DNA of 64,000 bases from Calothrix sp. NIES-4101 (GCA_004296455.1 AP018275.1:27395-91394); one strand, 5' to 3'. Shown: positions 45,120-53,822, counted from the first letter of the stretch. Numbers and translations: made by a program. Notes: generated by a model not told the origin, from the sequence alone.

Positions 45120-48100
45120 GGCACAGTCTCCATATCAATTAGGTAATCACCAAACCGCTTAACATGAGCCGTAATATAAGGACTCACAACCGCCACATCC
45201 TCACGACTAATCAAATATCCCTGCTTCTGTAAATCCCGCAATATATCAGTTAAATCTACAACATTTTGGAACAAAACAGCATTTGCTACCAAATCTTTAT
45301 ACTTAATCACCTTCTCCTGTTCAATTGGGTCATTCTTCATGACAACCCCAAAGCCGCCAAAGAAAAACCACTTTGAGAATTTATGATAAGCCTCCACAAT
45401 ATTCGTCACAGCAGTAATTTCTTTTATCATCTGCATATCCGATATGTATTGCAGCAAGAAAACAGTTCTCACTACTTGTCCTAATTCCTGAAAAGCTTGA
45501 TATAACCTATTTTTACGGCTATAATTTCCCAATTTACGCAATAAAATTGCGCTTGATACCTTACCTGTTTGGATTGATAGAACCACCTGTAAAATATCTT
45601 GCCAATGAGTTTCTATCCGCTTCCAATCAATAGTTTCAGAGAACAAAGAATCAATATGTTGATAAGCAGTATCTTTGTCAGGACGATAAAAATTTAAATC
45701 TTTCCAATTACGAATCCGAGGCATTAACTTAATTCCCAGCATATGTGCCAATGCAAACACAGGTGTTGATTGACCGTGGGTATCAGCATGAATTGTATCG
45801 GGTTGAATATCGGAAGAGTTTTTTAACAACCCCTCGATGATATGAACAGCTTCCCAAGTGCCACAAGAAATAAACTGGCTAAATAAAGCCACATAGGTAT
45901 CAGAGACATGGTGGTAAGCTATTCCTCCGTAGCCCCCATAGCGAATATGATACTCAGACAGTAAATTCTCTTCGTAGAGTTCATACTTCGTTCCATCTGC
46001 CGCCGCACTTTTACCATCACCCCAAACTGAAGGCAGATTTAAAGCATTGTAGCGGTTAATAATATCCACTAATGCTGCATTGAGCTTATCCACAGTCACA
46101 TGGCGACGGTTGACAAATGCCAATTCCTTCGCGGTGACGATACCTCGCATATGTCTCGCCGCTTGAGTCGGCCCCAAATTGCAACCATAAGTAAACGTCG
46201 TCAAAAGATAACGTTCCGTCGCACGTTCAATTTTAGGATCACTACCAGACAGTGGGCCAAAGTGACGGGTAAAATTTGTCCAGTAGTCAACATTTCTGAG
46301 GATATCGATTAAATTTCTTTCTGGAAAACATTCTTCGATTTTTTCTATTAAAGCTTTGGCAGCAACACTCAACTCGTTACGCTGATACTTTTTGAGGATG
46401 GGTTCGCCTTCATCATTAATAATAAATTGGTGGTTATTGGGATAACCTGCATCCACCGCCGCCGCCGTGTCCGTCAACCAAGATTTTAGTGTCAAGGTAA
46501 ACTCAGAAGCGGTATTAGGAAAGCCTAAATTCTCACAGTATTGGTCAACCAACGGCAAACACTCTGACCAAGACAATAATTGTTCTCGGTAGTCGGCGTA
46601 ATCTTCACTACCAACAACGCAGATATCTCCTGACCTTAATTCGGCTGCCAGGTAGTAAAAAATACAAGCCTCGAAGTGCCGACGAACGAATTTGGTTTTC
46701 TCTCCTTGCTTGACTACAACTAATTTTCGCCACTGTTCTGAAATAAAATTTAGTTCAATACTTGCTTTGAGAAATTCTCCTCGGCGATGAGAATTATCTA
46801 GGACAAATTGTAATGCTTCCTTCACACTTTGTTCGTTAGTAGTTGATTTAAACTCTAATGCTTTTACTAAGCGGAAAAATGTCCGACGGTGATTTTTATA
46901 AAATTTCCAAATTAGAGGAAGATGATTATTACCCCTATAAGCATTCATTGCTTCACATTCGTCAAGTAGTTGCTCTGCTCCTCCATCTTGAACAAATACA
47001 TTATTTAGTTTATGAAACAGAGATATTCCCTGATTTGTTGTTAACTCGGTAGAGAGATTTAATTCGGGTATCTGAAGAGGAGAATTAGATGAATAATTAT
47101 CGGCTGCTTCAATTTCTGGGTGAGAGGATACTGGTTCATGAAGAGATTGATTTTCCTCCATAAACACATGGATGACATTAGTCAACACACCTACTAATTT
47201 CTCTTGTGTTTCTTGAATTCTCTTTTTGATAAGTTCTAATTCTTTAGTAGCGTCGTTATTAATTGAGCGCATTTGTTTTAAAAACATCTCAACCAAACTA
47301 TCTCGTGCTGTCACTTGCGCCGCATAAATTAAGCATAAAATCAAAGTAATCCGTTTGGATAGACTAAAATCCTTAATTTCATGGGCATCTAACACCCGTG
47401 CTTCGGCAGCAAAATGGTGAATTTTGGCAGTGGTAATATCCTTGAGGATTGGCTTAATATCACCCAAAGAATCCAGCCAGATTAAATGTACAATAAAGTC
47501 ATTAATATTGTTACGTGTAGGGCTTTTAGGTAGTTGTTTCAGGCTATTAAAGGAGGTTTGATACTCAAGCGGATGACGCTCTAACAAGTCCAGCAAGCGT
47601 TCTTGGTAATCTGACGAGATGCGACTCACTACCAGGGAAAATAATCTTTGATTTACGACATTTCTCACTCGACGGACTAATCTATTTAATGTGTTAAATC
47701 CTGGTAATTCATATCTATTTTTAACTAATTCAGCAATGGCTACATTCATTAAATCAGCAGGGTTATCCATGACAGTTGCCGATTCATTCACTGCTTTTAT
47801 AGCTAGATGTAGCCCAGTTTGATTAAACTGATTTACCTGGAGATATTCACGGATGGCAGTCCGGTGTCGATACATGGTTTTGCGATTTTCATAACCCAAA
47901 ACAGTATCAACTGAGAATTTTAAATTGCTGCGAATATGATTAACTATTTTCAGAGGAATTTCTGTTACCGAAGGAAAGTAACCTAGTCGCTGGAATGATT
48001 TTAATAGACATACTAAGTTAAGAATATTACTTTCACCTTTAGTTGTTGCGTAAGCAAAAGCAATTTCACTCTTGTTGGGTGTGTAAATCTCGGTGAGTTC

Positions 48101-48160
48101 TTTGGCGGTTAATTGACGCTTAAATCGAGGGTAAGCGGTACGTTCTATCGATGTCACCAT
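45071..48160 (-). CDS. tnpA: Tn3-family transposase TnpA (C-terminus altered by the IS)
   Basis: 1029 residues, the typical Tn3 TnpA length. N-terminal DUF4158-like region (YPRFKRQLTAKELTEIYTPN), central helical part, and a C-terminal DDE domain (SVWGDGKSAAADGTKYELYE with the first Asp, ADTHGQSTPVFALAHMLGIK with the second, and the late AYHKFSKWFFFGG). The IS replaces the last ~12 residues with about 15 others (after MET). The intact 3' end would have been PPSLDEV..SLVLA. It may still work, since the catalytic core is complete. Confidence 0.88.
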   Translation of the reverse strand: MVTSIERTAYPRFKRQLTAKELTEIYTPNKSEIAFAYATTKGESNILNLVCLLKSFQRLGYFPSVTEIPLKIVNHIRSNLKFSVDTVLGYENRKTMYRHRTAIREYLQVNQFNQTGLHLAIKAVNESATVMDNPADLMNVAIAELVKNRYELPGFNTLNRLVRRVRNVVNQRLFSLVVSRISSDYQERLLDLLERHPLEYQTSFNSLKQLPKSPTRNNINDFIVHLIWLDSLGDIKPILKDITTAKIHHFAAEARVLDAHEIKDFSLSKRITLILCLIYAAQVTARDSLVEMFLKQMRSINNDATKELELIKKRIQETQEKLVGVLTNVIHVFMEENQSLHEPVSSHPEIEAADNYSSNSPLQIPELNLSTELTTNQGISLFHKLNNVFVQDGGAEQLLDECEAMNAYRGNNHLPLIWKFYKNHRRTFFRLVKALEFKSTTNEQSVKEALQFVLDNSHRRGEFLKASIELNFISEQWRKLVVVKQGEKTKFVRRHFEACIFYYLAAELRSGDICVVGSEDYADYREQLLSWSECLPLVDQYCENLGFPNTASEFTLTLKSWLTDTAAAVDAGYPNNHQFIINDEGEPILKKYQRNELSVAAKALIEKIEECFPERNLIDILRNVDYWTNFTRHFGPLSGSDPKIERATERYLLTTFTYGCNLGPTQAARHMRGIVTAKELAFVNRRHVTVDKLNAALVDIINRYNALNLPSVWGDGKSAAADGTKYELYEENLLSEYHIRYGGYGGIAYHHVSDTYVALFSQFISCGTWEAVHIIEGLLKNSSDIQPDTIHADTHGQSTPVFALAHMLGIKLMPRIRNWKDLNFYRPDKDTAYQHIDSLFSETIDWKRIETHWQDILQVVLSIQTGKVSSAILLRKLGNYSRKNRLYQAFQELGQVVRTVFLLQYISDMQMIKEITAVTNIVEAYHKFSKWFFFGGFGVVMKNDPIEQEKVIKYKDLVANAVLFQNVVDLTDILRDLQKQGYLISREDVAVVSPYITAHVKRFGDYLIDMETVPRLLTLLVLRHHCFIQ

Positions 48161-48357
48161 CAGTATGTGTTTGTGCGATTTAACACTTCAAAAGGTATAT
48201 ATCACCAATCAGCCACAAGCGTTGGATTTTATGTAGAGAAACATTACCAAAAAGAACTGTTTATGGGCAAGTTTTTAACATGGAATGTGTGGGGAGTTGA
48301 TTGTGTCGTACCCAATGTTAAAGTACCCAATTACCTTTTATGGGCAAGTTGGTTTTT

Positions 48358-48942
48358 ATGACTCATACTGCTCCACCCAAAAAAGTTACAAATCTAGAGA
48401 AGCGAACACGAGAATATCTGCTACCCAATGAAGTTGAAGCCATGATTAAAGCCGCTTCATCAACAGGGCGGCATGGTCACAGAGATTCGACTTTAATTTT
48501 ACTGGCTTATCGTCACGGGCTACGTGTATCAGAATTAGTAGCACTGCGATGGGAGCAGGTAGATTTTTCTAGTGGCACAATTCATATCAATCGACTCAAG
48601 CATGGTATCAGTTCAACCCATCCTTTACGTGCCAGGGAGTTAAGGTGGCTACGACAACTACAACGAGAATATCCTAACTCCCCTTACTTGTTTGTTTCTG
48701 AGCGTAGTACTCCGATGGCTGCTGCCACCGCTTTTAATATTATTAGTCGTGCTGGCACTCTTGCTGGTTTAGCTTTATCGGTACATCCGCATATGTTACG
48801 TCATGCCTGCGGGTTTTATTTGGCATCTCATGGTCATGACACTAGAGCTATTCAGGCTTATCTGGGACACAAAAATATTCAACATACTATTCGCTACACA
48901 GAATTATCGAGCGATCGCTTCCAAAATTTCTGGCTCGACTGA
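48358..48942 (+). CDS. Short tyrosine recombinase of the Tn3 copy 2 (TnpI-like)
   Basis: 194 residues from ATG 48358, identical in sequence to the gene in copy 1. Catalytic residues RHGLRVSELVALRW, HPHMLRHACG and IRYTELSS are all present. It is divergent from tnpA, sharing a ~200-bp control region with repeated TTGCCCATAAA boxes, where recombination to resolve cointegrates is likely to take place. Confidence 0.88.
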   Translation: MTHTAPPKKVTNLEKRTREYLLPNEVEAMIKAASSTGRHGHRDSTLILLAYRHGLRVSELVALRWEQVDFSSGTIHINRLKHGISSTHPLRARELRWLRQLQREYPNSPYLFVSERSTPMAAATAFNIISRAGTLAGLALSVHPHMLRHACGFYLASHGHDTRAIQAYLGHKNIQHTIRYTELSSDRFQNFWLD

Positions 48943-49024
48943 ACCTAAAATCAATGCTTTCAACCTGATTTATTTACAAAACTTTACAACGTGTCCCATT
49001 TTGCACGTATCTCGGCGGCCACCC

Positions 49025-49224
49025 ATAATGGCGTGGGGATGAAAGAGGAGCAATGCTTAGAAATATTTGAACGCTATTCTAGGGGCGATCGCTCTCGTTC
49101 TACTGGTATTGGTTTAGGATTATACCTCTGTCGCCAAATTATCACAGCACATGGTGGACAAATTGGAGTCCATAGTAGTCCGGGTAAAGGTGCAACTTTC
49201 TGGTTTACCTTACCTATCGCCTAA
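49025..49224 (+). pseudogene. Histidine kinase 3' fragment
   Basis: 66 residues of the ATPase-domain end: GVGMKEEQCLEIFERYSRGD, GIGLGLYLCRQIITAHGGQI and GKGATFWFTLPIA. It matches the tail of the kinase at 29917 closely. Its missing first part is probably the PAS fragment at 43089, across the Tn3 transposon. It overlaps the end of the serine hydrolase gene on the opposite strand by 15 bp. Confidence 0.75.
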
Positions 49225-50664
49225 ACGTGGATATGCACGTAAACCATAGTTCAAAAATGTAATCTTGCCTGTTTTATCCCGCAGGAAAGCAGCATTTCCT
49301 ATCTGTGTGTTCCCTAAAAATACCCCAAAGGTGTCTGGGCGGAGCGATCGCAATTCGAGATCCGGTTGTCCGGCAAATTTAGTCTTAAGCTTGCCTTGTT
49401 CTAGAACAATTGCCAGAGTACCTAGCTTCCCTGTAATTCCAGAAACAGCATAGTTTCCGGTATAGGCTTTGAGTGCGGTATTATCTAACTTAATTGGAGG
49501 TGCAGGATTCGGTTTTGGTAGTTTCAACAAAGATTGTGTAGCTGCTTCCAGAATTGGGGTAGAGTTAAAACCTACTTTATTTGCCAAAATTACAATACCA
49601 AATTTCTGGGATGGGATGGTCTGTAGTGCAGCACTATAACCATTAATTGAGCCGTCATGCCCAATATTTGTAATGTTGTCATTTTTCGGCTCGACAATTA
49701 ACCCTAAGCCATAGCCCACATTCAATGAGGCAATTTTCAACACAGGCGTTTTCATTGCTTGCATAGAACTTGCACTCAATACGGTTTTGCCATCGAGTTT
49801 GCCATCTTGTAGGAGAAATAATACCAAGCGGCTGAGGTCTTCCACCGATGAAAAGACAAACCCTGCGGGGTATTCAGCGACGTTATCAGGATTAGGGCGC
49901 ACAGTTTCTAGTCCGGCTTTGCCTGGTTGATAACCCACTGCTAGGGGATAGGTCAAAGCAACATTCGGTAATAAAGTGGTACGCGCCATTCCCAAAGCTG
50001 GAAAGACAGTTTTGTCCATGTAATCAGCATAATTCATCCCGCTTACCTGTTCGATTAAGCGTCCGGCGACCGAGAAAGCCGGATTGGAGTAACTTAATAC
50101 TGTTTGTGGAGGTGCAAACGCGCTTTTTGGTGTCAGGCTGGTAACGTAATCTTTGAGCGCAGCCGCATCGATACGTCCGTAAGGCTCGCCCCCATCAGCC
50201 AGTCCTGAGCTATGGGAAATAATTTGTCGTACTGTAATTTTGGGATTTACTTTAAACTCTGGCACATAGTTAACAACTGGTTCATCAAGCTCGACTTTGC
50301 CAGCTTCTACTAATTGCATTACACCGATTACTGTTAATGGCTTGGTGGTTGAGCCAATCCGAAATAAAGTTGCAGGTGTAACTGGATCTTTCGTTTCAGT
50401 GTTGCGAACACCGAAGCCTCTTTGAAAAGTCACCTTGCCATTTTGCACTATCACTATAGCTAATCCAGGGACATCTTGCGCTTTCATCTGCGCTTCAATG
50501 GCTGTGACTACGGGTTGAAATTTTAGATCAGTGGTCGGTTGAGCAATTTTAGAGGCGGAGATTGTCATTGTATGAACATTGAATAATGGCAAAATGGGAG
50601 CGAAAGCTAGCAATACGCCGACAGGATGACAAATAGTTAAAAATCGCATTAAATTTTTCTTCAT
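49210..50664 (-). CDS. Beta-lactamase-fold serine hydrolase (class C/PBP4*-like)
   Basis: 484 residues from ATG 50664. Signal peptide (ICHPVGVLLAFAPILPLF), then the transpeptidase-like fold: SxxK in RIGSTTKPLTVIGVMQL, YxN in LSYSNPAFSVAGRLIEQV, and HxG in NIGHDGSINGYSAALQ. A C-terminal lipocalin-like domain of about 100 residues (LDNTALKAYTGNYAVSG onward) is present. Relatives are esterases, D-amino peptidases or LACTB-like proteins; a resistance role cannot be assumed. The palindrome at 50764 is 100 bp upstream. Confidence 0.85.
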   Translation of the reverse strand: MKKNLMRFLTICHPVGVLLAFAPILPLFNVHTMTISASKIAQPTTDLKFQPVVTAIEAQMKAQDVPGLAIVIVQNGKVTFQRGFGVRNTETKDPVTPATLFRIGSTTKPLTVIGVMQLVEAGKVELDEPVVNYVPEFKVNPKITVRQIISHSSGLADGGEPYGRIDAAALKDYVTSLTPKSAFAPPQTVLSYSNPAFSVAGRLIEQVSGMNYADYMDKTVFPALGMARTTLLPNVALTYPLAVGYQPGKAGLETVRPNPDNVAEYPAGFVFSSVEDLSRLVLFLLQDGKLDGKTVLSASSMQAMKTPVLKIASLNVGYGLGLIVEPKNDNITNIGHDGSINGYSAALQTIPSQKFGIVILANKVGFNSTPILEAATQSLLKLPKPNPAPPIKLDNTALKAYTGNYAVSGITGKLGTLAIVLEQGKLKTKFAGQPDLELRSLRPDTFGVFLGNTQIGNAAFLRDKTGKITFLNYGLRAYPRLGDR

Positions 50665-50763
50665 AGCGCAGCGAATAGTAAGTAAATCAATTACTGATTT
50701 CATAATCGCTGTTTTAGTTGATGCTGCACTTCACCTGGTTGTGCCAACTTGCGTCTCTGGTTG

Positions 50764-50783
50764 ATTCACCGGATCGGATGATG
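50764..50783. promoter_or_regulatory. 20-bp palindrome, operator candidate 4
   Basis: ATTCACCGGATCGGATGATG, the most diverged of the four related sites, about 100 bp upstream of the serine hydrolase start at 50664 and just downstream of the recombinase stop. Confidence 0.45.
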
Positions 50784-50787
50784 CATA

Positions 50788-51786
50788 TCAAACCAAATCT
50801 GCCAAAATATCGGTCATCGCCTTCTGTAACTTCTGCCGATTATCATCATATTTCATTACCGTATCAGGCTTGGCATGACGACTAAATCTCTGCGTTGCCC
50901 GATAATTCCCATTATTTTTATCCAACACCGTCGTAATCGAACTATGTCTAATTCGGTGCGGTGACATTTGTTTAGTAATCCCCACTTCCTTGCACAATCC
51001 CGACACCAACCGCCGAATCGCTTCCCCACTCAAACGCTTACCATTACCGTTATATGCGATCGCAATAAACAAAGCCTGCCTAGTTTTACTCGACCTTTTA
51101 CTAGCAATTATCCAATCTGCTAGAGCCTCTACAGTCTTGCGACTCAAATCCACCACAGTTTTTTGCGTCCCCTTCCCCTTACCTAATATTGATAGGGTGC
51201 AAGCTTGGGCATCAAAATCACCCACATTCAGGTTACAGACTTCGCTCCGTCGCAGGGCATTGTCCCACAGCAACCGCAAAATTGCATAATCCCGTTTACC
51301 TTTGAGTGTGGTTTTATCAACTAAATTCAATACCTTAGCAAAATCTGCGGGTGCAATTCCTGTAGTATCGCGGTACGATTCCACCTTTTCACCTTTAATA
51401 TCTTCGAGGGTATAGTTACAGACCCCTAATTTGCGCCCCATTGCTGTTAAAGACTTAATCGCGCTCAACCGTCGATTCACCGTTGCTTCTGCTAATTTCT
51501 GCTTATTTACCAAATGAGCCTTATATTTCAACACCACCGCGACAGCGTGACGCTGTTCTAAGTGTAAAAACTCCAACACCAAATCTTGAGTGGGCAACCT
51601 ACCAGAAATAAACAGAAAAAAGTCCTTTAAATCCTTCTCATATGCCCGCTTCGTATTCGGAGATCGCGTGTCTGAGAGCAACTGTTCAATAACATCAGGG
51701 TCGCCATCGATACAAAAATCATCACCAATTGTTAGCGTGTAGGCATTTTCGAGAACTGTAACGCTTAAAGGTAGATAGTCAGACAT
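50788..51786 (-). CDS. XerC/D-like tyrosine recombinase
   Basis: 332 residues with the full two-domain layout. SAM-like N-terminal domain (PNTKRAYEKDLKDFFLFISG) and catalytic domain with Arg in LLWDNALRRSEVCNLNVGDF, Lys in ILGKGKGTQKTVVDLS, HRIRHSSITTVLDKNNGNYR and Tyr in DTVMKYDDNRQK. The longer insert and GxxH variation (SRHAKPDTVMKY) are seen in plasmid-encoded recombinases that resolve multimers. A role in plasmid dimer resolution is inferred. Confidence 0.85.
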   Translation of the reverse strand: MSDYLPLSVTVLENAYTLTIGDDFCIDGDPDVIEQLLSDTRSPNTKRAYEKDLKDFFLFISGRLPTQDLVLEFLHLEQRHAVAVVLKYKAHLVNKQKLAEATVNRRLSAIKSLTAMGRKLGVCNYTLEDIKGEKVESYRDTTGIAPADFAKVLNLVDKTTLKGKRDYAILRLLWDNALRRSEVCNLNVGDFDAQACTLSILGKGKGTQKTVVDLSRKTVEALADWIIASKRSSKTRQALFIAIAYNGNGKRLSGEAIRRLVSGLCKEVGITKQMSPHRIRHSSITTVLDKNNGNYRATQRFSRHAKPDTVMKYDDNRQKLQKAMTDILADLV

Positions 51787-51874
51787 AGCAATTTTAATAG
51801 TTTGATAATAGCCCTTTCCGCACTATTATATTTACGCACATATTGACCCCATCCGCGATCGCAAGTAATCCCCG

Positions 51875-52462
51875 TTATTTCACTGGATGGTATTTGCCAT
51901 CTTTGTTGTTATATCGCCACTTGCGTTTAATCGGATCGCGATCGCAACACCAGCTTTCAAATTGTTCTTGGCTCCAGGTTGCACGATTTTCTTGTACTGT
52001 AGGGACGTTACTACCCAGCCTAAGAGCAAATGTTTCCTCATCAAGTGGTTCGATTTGTGGTGGTGGAGCATGATAATTTGCAGTGTAACTCGAACGATTC
52101 CGGGATTTTGATGCGTTAGCGTTAATACTACTTTGCATCTGCATCAATGCACCCTCAAACCTGGCAAGTTTATTTGTTAAGGCTTCCAGTTTGGCTTCAA
52201 CACTCGTTAATCTGGTTTCCTGTTGGGGATTTGGATTATCTTCGTTGATGCTTTCTTTAAAACGGAAAAATTCTTCTTCAAGTTGGTATAGACGAATTTC
52301 TACACTATTTTCTACACCGGGAACATCACCTAAAACGTGGTGCAGTCCTTGAATAACTAAATCTGTGGCGGTGGTGTTGAGTTCGACTGCTTTGGCTCGA
52401 AGTGCATCTGCTAAGGGTTTAGGCAGTTTGAAGTTAATAGATTCCCGCTCGACTTTTGCCAT
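51875..52462 (-). CDS. Ribbon-helix-helix/coiled-coil protein, possible regulator
   Basis: 195 residues. The N-terminal MAKVERESINFKLPKPLADA, then LRAKAVELNTTATDLVIQGL, has the beta-strand plus two-helix pattern of an Arc/CopG-type DNA-binding domain. A coiled coil follows (RLTSVEAKLEALTNKLARFE), then a linker and a C-terminal region with TWSQEQFESWCCDRDPIKRK. An imperfect TAYACGCTCGTGTA dyad lies ~20 bp upstream of the start. Likely an autoregulated plasmid regulator. Confidence 0.55.
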   Translation of the reverse strand: MAKVERESINFKLPKPLADALRAKAVELNTTATDLVIQGLHHVLGDVPGVENSVEIRLYQLEEEFFRFKESINEDNPNPQQETRLTSVEAKLEALTNKLARFEGALMQMQSSINANASKSRNRSSYTANYHAPPPQIEPLDEETFALRLGSNVPTVQENRATWSQEQFESWCCDRDPIKRKWRYNNKDGKYHPVK

Positions 52463-52594
52463 GTCTACACCCGGTTATATACGCTCGTGTAGATAGTGTA
52501 CAACTAACTTGTTTGTAATCCACCAGGGAGGTAATGCTCCTCCTATGACTGTGTTATCAGCACAGCGCCTCAATGAGTCGGCTTCAGGTGGTGG

Positions 52595-52696
52595 CGGAAG
52601 ATGGAGGAGTCGTAGCTTGCTTCCCGCAGGGTACCCCTGAGTGTTACCCCACCCCGGTTTTCAAGACCGGTTGCCGACCATTTAGCGGCATCTTCC
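52595..52696 (-). tRNA. tRNA-Ser(TGA)-like gene with interrupted T-loop
   Basis: 7-bp acceptor GGAAGAT/ATCTTCC with discriminator G, anticodon arm CCGGT-CTTGAAA-ACCGG (anticodon TGA), a long variable arm as in Ser tRNAs, and T-stem AGGGG/CTCCT. In place of the 7-nt T-loop stands a 24-nt insert, TACCCTGCGGGAAGCAAGCTACGA. Without the insert the cloverleaf is normal. No CCA is encoded. Confidence 0.8.
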
Positions 52697-52703
52697 TTGA
52701 AGG

Positions 52704-52800
52704 GGTGTCTGAGGAGGCTTGTAGCTTGCTTCTGCGGAGCAGTACTCCCTAATGACTGGTTCCACAAACCAGCGCCGCGACCGCTTTGGCTTCAGACACC
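52704..52800 (-). tRNA. tRNA-His(GTG)-like gene with interrupted T-loop
   Basis: Acceptor GTGTCTG/CAGACAC with the extra G(-1):C73 pair typical of His tRNA, anticodon arm CTGGT-TTGTGGA-ACCAG (GTG), T-stem GGGAG/CTCCT. The T-loop holds a 28-nt insert beginning TACTGCTCCGCAGAAGC and ending GCTACAAGC, a variant of the repeat in the neighbours. Confidence 0.8.
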
Positions 52801-52806
52801 ATCAGT

Positions 52807-52898
52807 GGATACTGAAGGGACTTGTAGCTTGCTTCCCGAAGGGTACCCTTATCTCCCTATTTGCAAGATAGGTGCTTTCCCAGTTAAGCTACAGACCC
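52807..52898 (-). tRNA. tRNA-Ala(TGC)-like gene, T-loop interrupted, imperfect acceptor
   Basis: Anticodon arm CCTAT-CTTGCAA-ATAGG (TGC) and T-stem AAGGG/CCCTT are perfect. The T-loop contains TACCCTTCGGGAAGCAAGCT plus ACAAGT. The acceptor (GGGTCTG against CAGTATCC) pairs only with a bulge, suggesting decay or an unusual acceptor. Confidence 0.65.
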
Positions 52899-52904
52899 AT
52901 AAGC

Positions 52905-52975
52905 AGGAGCGGTAGGACTTGAACCTTCACTTTTCAGTTTCGTAGACTGACGTGTTCTCCGTTACACCACGTCCT
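52905..52975 (-). tRNA. tRNA-Arg(ACG)-like gene, normal T-loop
   Basis: Anticodon arm TCAGT-CTACGAA-ACTGA (ACG), D-arm GTGT/ACAC and an uninterrupted T-loop (GGTTCAAGTCC). The acceptor (AGGACG against CGCTCCT) pairs with one bulged base, and one T-stem pair is mismatched, so function is uncertain. Confidence 0.65.
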
Positions 52976-52982
52976 CAAAGGC

Positions 52983-53070
52983 GGAGAGAGAGGGAATTGA
53001 ACCCACAGTGAGATGATGAATCTCACGACTGTGAGTGCAAACAGCTTGCCTTGCCAATAGCAATCTCTCC
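52983..53070 (-). tRNA. Class II-type tRNA-like gene with unclear anticodon
   Basis: Perfect acceptor GGAGAGA/TCTCTCC, normal T-loop (TTCAATT) and a long variable arm (GTGAGAT/ATCTCAC stem). The anticodon stem GCTGT/ACAGT encloses an eight-base loop TTGCACTC, so the reading triplet is ambiguous (GCA or TGC by position). No repeat insertion. Confidence 0.6.
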
Positions 53071-53075
53071 ATAAT

Positions 53076-53176
53076 GGGTCGAGCTGGATTTGTAGCTTGC
53101 TTCCCGAAGGGTACCAGCAACGCGGAACGCGGCTGTTTTACAGACAGTTACCCACGCTCTTTTGGTGAGCCGACCC
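53076..53176 (-). tRNA. tRNA-Tyr(GTA)-like gene with interrupted T-loop
   Basis: Acceptor GGGTCGG/TCGACCC, discriminator A, anticodon loop CTGTAAA (GTA), a variable arm with CCGCG/CGCGT pairing (class II, correct for bacterial Tyr) and T-stem GCTGG/CCAGC. The T-loop is replaced by TACCCTTCGGGAAGCAAGCT plus ACAAAT. The gene's 5' end is only 8 bp from the transposon-end element at 53185. Confidence 0.8.
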
Positions 53177-53184
53177 ATGTTAAT

Positions 53185-53822
53185 TGTAGCGAACTGCAAA
53201 CATCGGGAGATGAAACTGCAAACAAGCCAATTTTGAAACCACATTAACTGCAAATAAGAGGGGTCTCAAAACCACATTATTTGCAAATGAAACCACATTA
53301 TTTGCAACCAAACCACATTATTTGCAACCAAACCACATTAACTGCAAACAAACCATATTCGTTGCAGATAGGCACTAATTTACTGCAAATAGCCTGAAAT
53401 CCATAGCCATAGCTATTTTGAGCTTTTTGGTTATAATTATCCTGAAAGTGTCCAAATTAAAGATTTTTTGACCGTCCCACACGCTCAATGTTTTTTTGTT
53501 TTAAGAGTGTCTGCCTGTTTAAGAAATAAGTTAGTATGACCGGAACGAAAAAAACCTTATTGATAATTTAATCGGACGGATATTGTCCAGATTAAACCAC
53601 ATTATCCGGGCATAAGTGTTTGGTGAATTGGTTCCTATTTTCTGGACAGTTTTAGGGCTGTTTTTCGGAAAATGCTTATTTATAAGGGTTTGGGCTTATT
53701 TGCAAATAATCTGGTTTCATTTGCACTTAATGTGGTTTTGAGACCCTCCTTATTTGCAGTTAATGTGGTTTCAAAATTGGCTTGTTTGCAGTTTGAAGCG
53801 TTTATGTTTGCAGTTCGCTACA
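53185..53822. mobile_element. 638-bp element of two transposon ends, no genes
   Basis: The left tip TGTAGCGAACTGCAAACA and right tip TGTTTGCAGTTCGCTACA face inward like a complete element. Both sides have arrays of the 20-bp TTTGCA/CCACATTA repeats. The ~200 bp between (53400-53600) have no open frame of interest. It could be mobilised in trans by the TniA/TniB proteins. Flanks TTAAT and ACTAG do not match. It lies just beside the tRNA cluster, as Tn7-type elements often do. Alternatively, its right part is the far end of element B (23653). Confidence 0.75.

Larger units (their letters stand above)
43299..49024. mobile_element. Tn3-family transposon, copy 2 (carries an inserted IS)
   Basis: Same ends as copy 1 (GGGTGGCCGCCGAGATACG and complement, identical for ~50 bp). 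It holds the full-length tnpA and an intact tyrosine recombinase, plus the 1679-bp IS near the tnpA 3' end. Its orientation is opposite to copy 1. Outer flanks AAATA and ATAAT are not an exact duplication. Confidence 0.9.

Noticed and set aside
45071..48160. Numerous open frames opposite the Tn3 transposase and other genes
   Set aside because: They are shadow frames without start signals or family features.
25285..49024. 5-bp target duplications for the two Tn3 copies
   Set aside because: AATTC/AATTA, AAATA/ATAAT and the crossed pairs were all tested by eye; none is exact.
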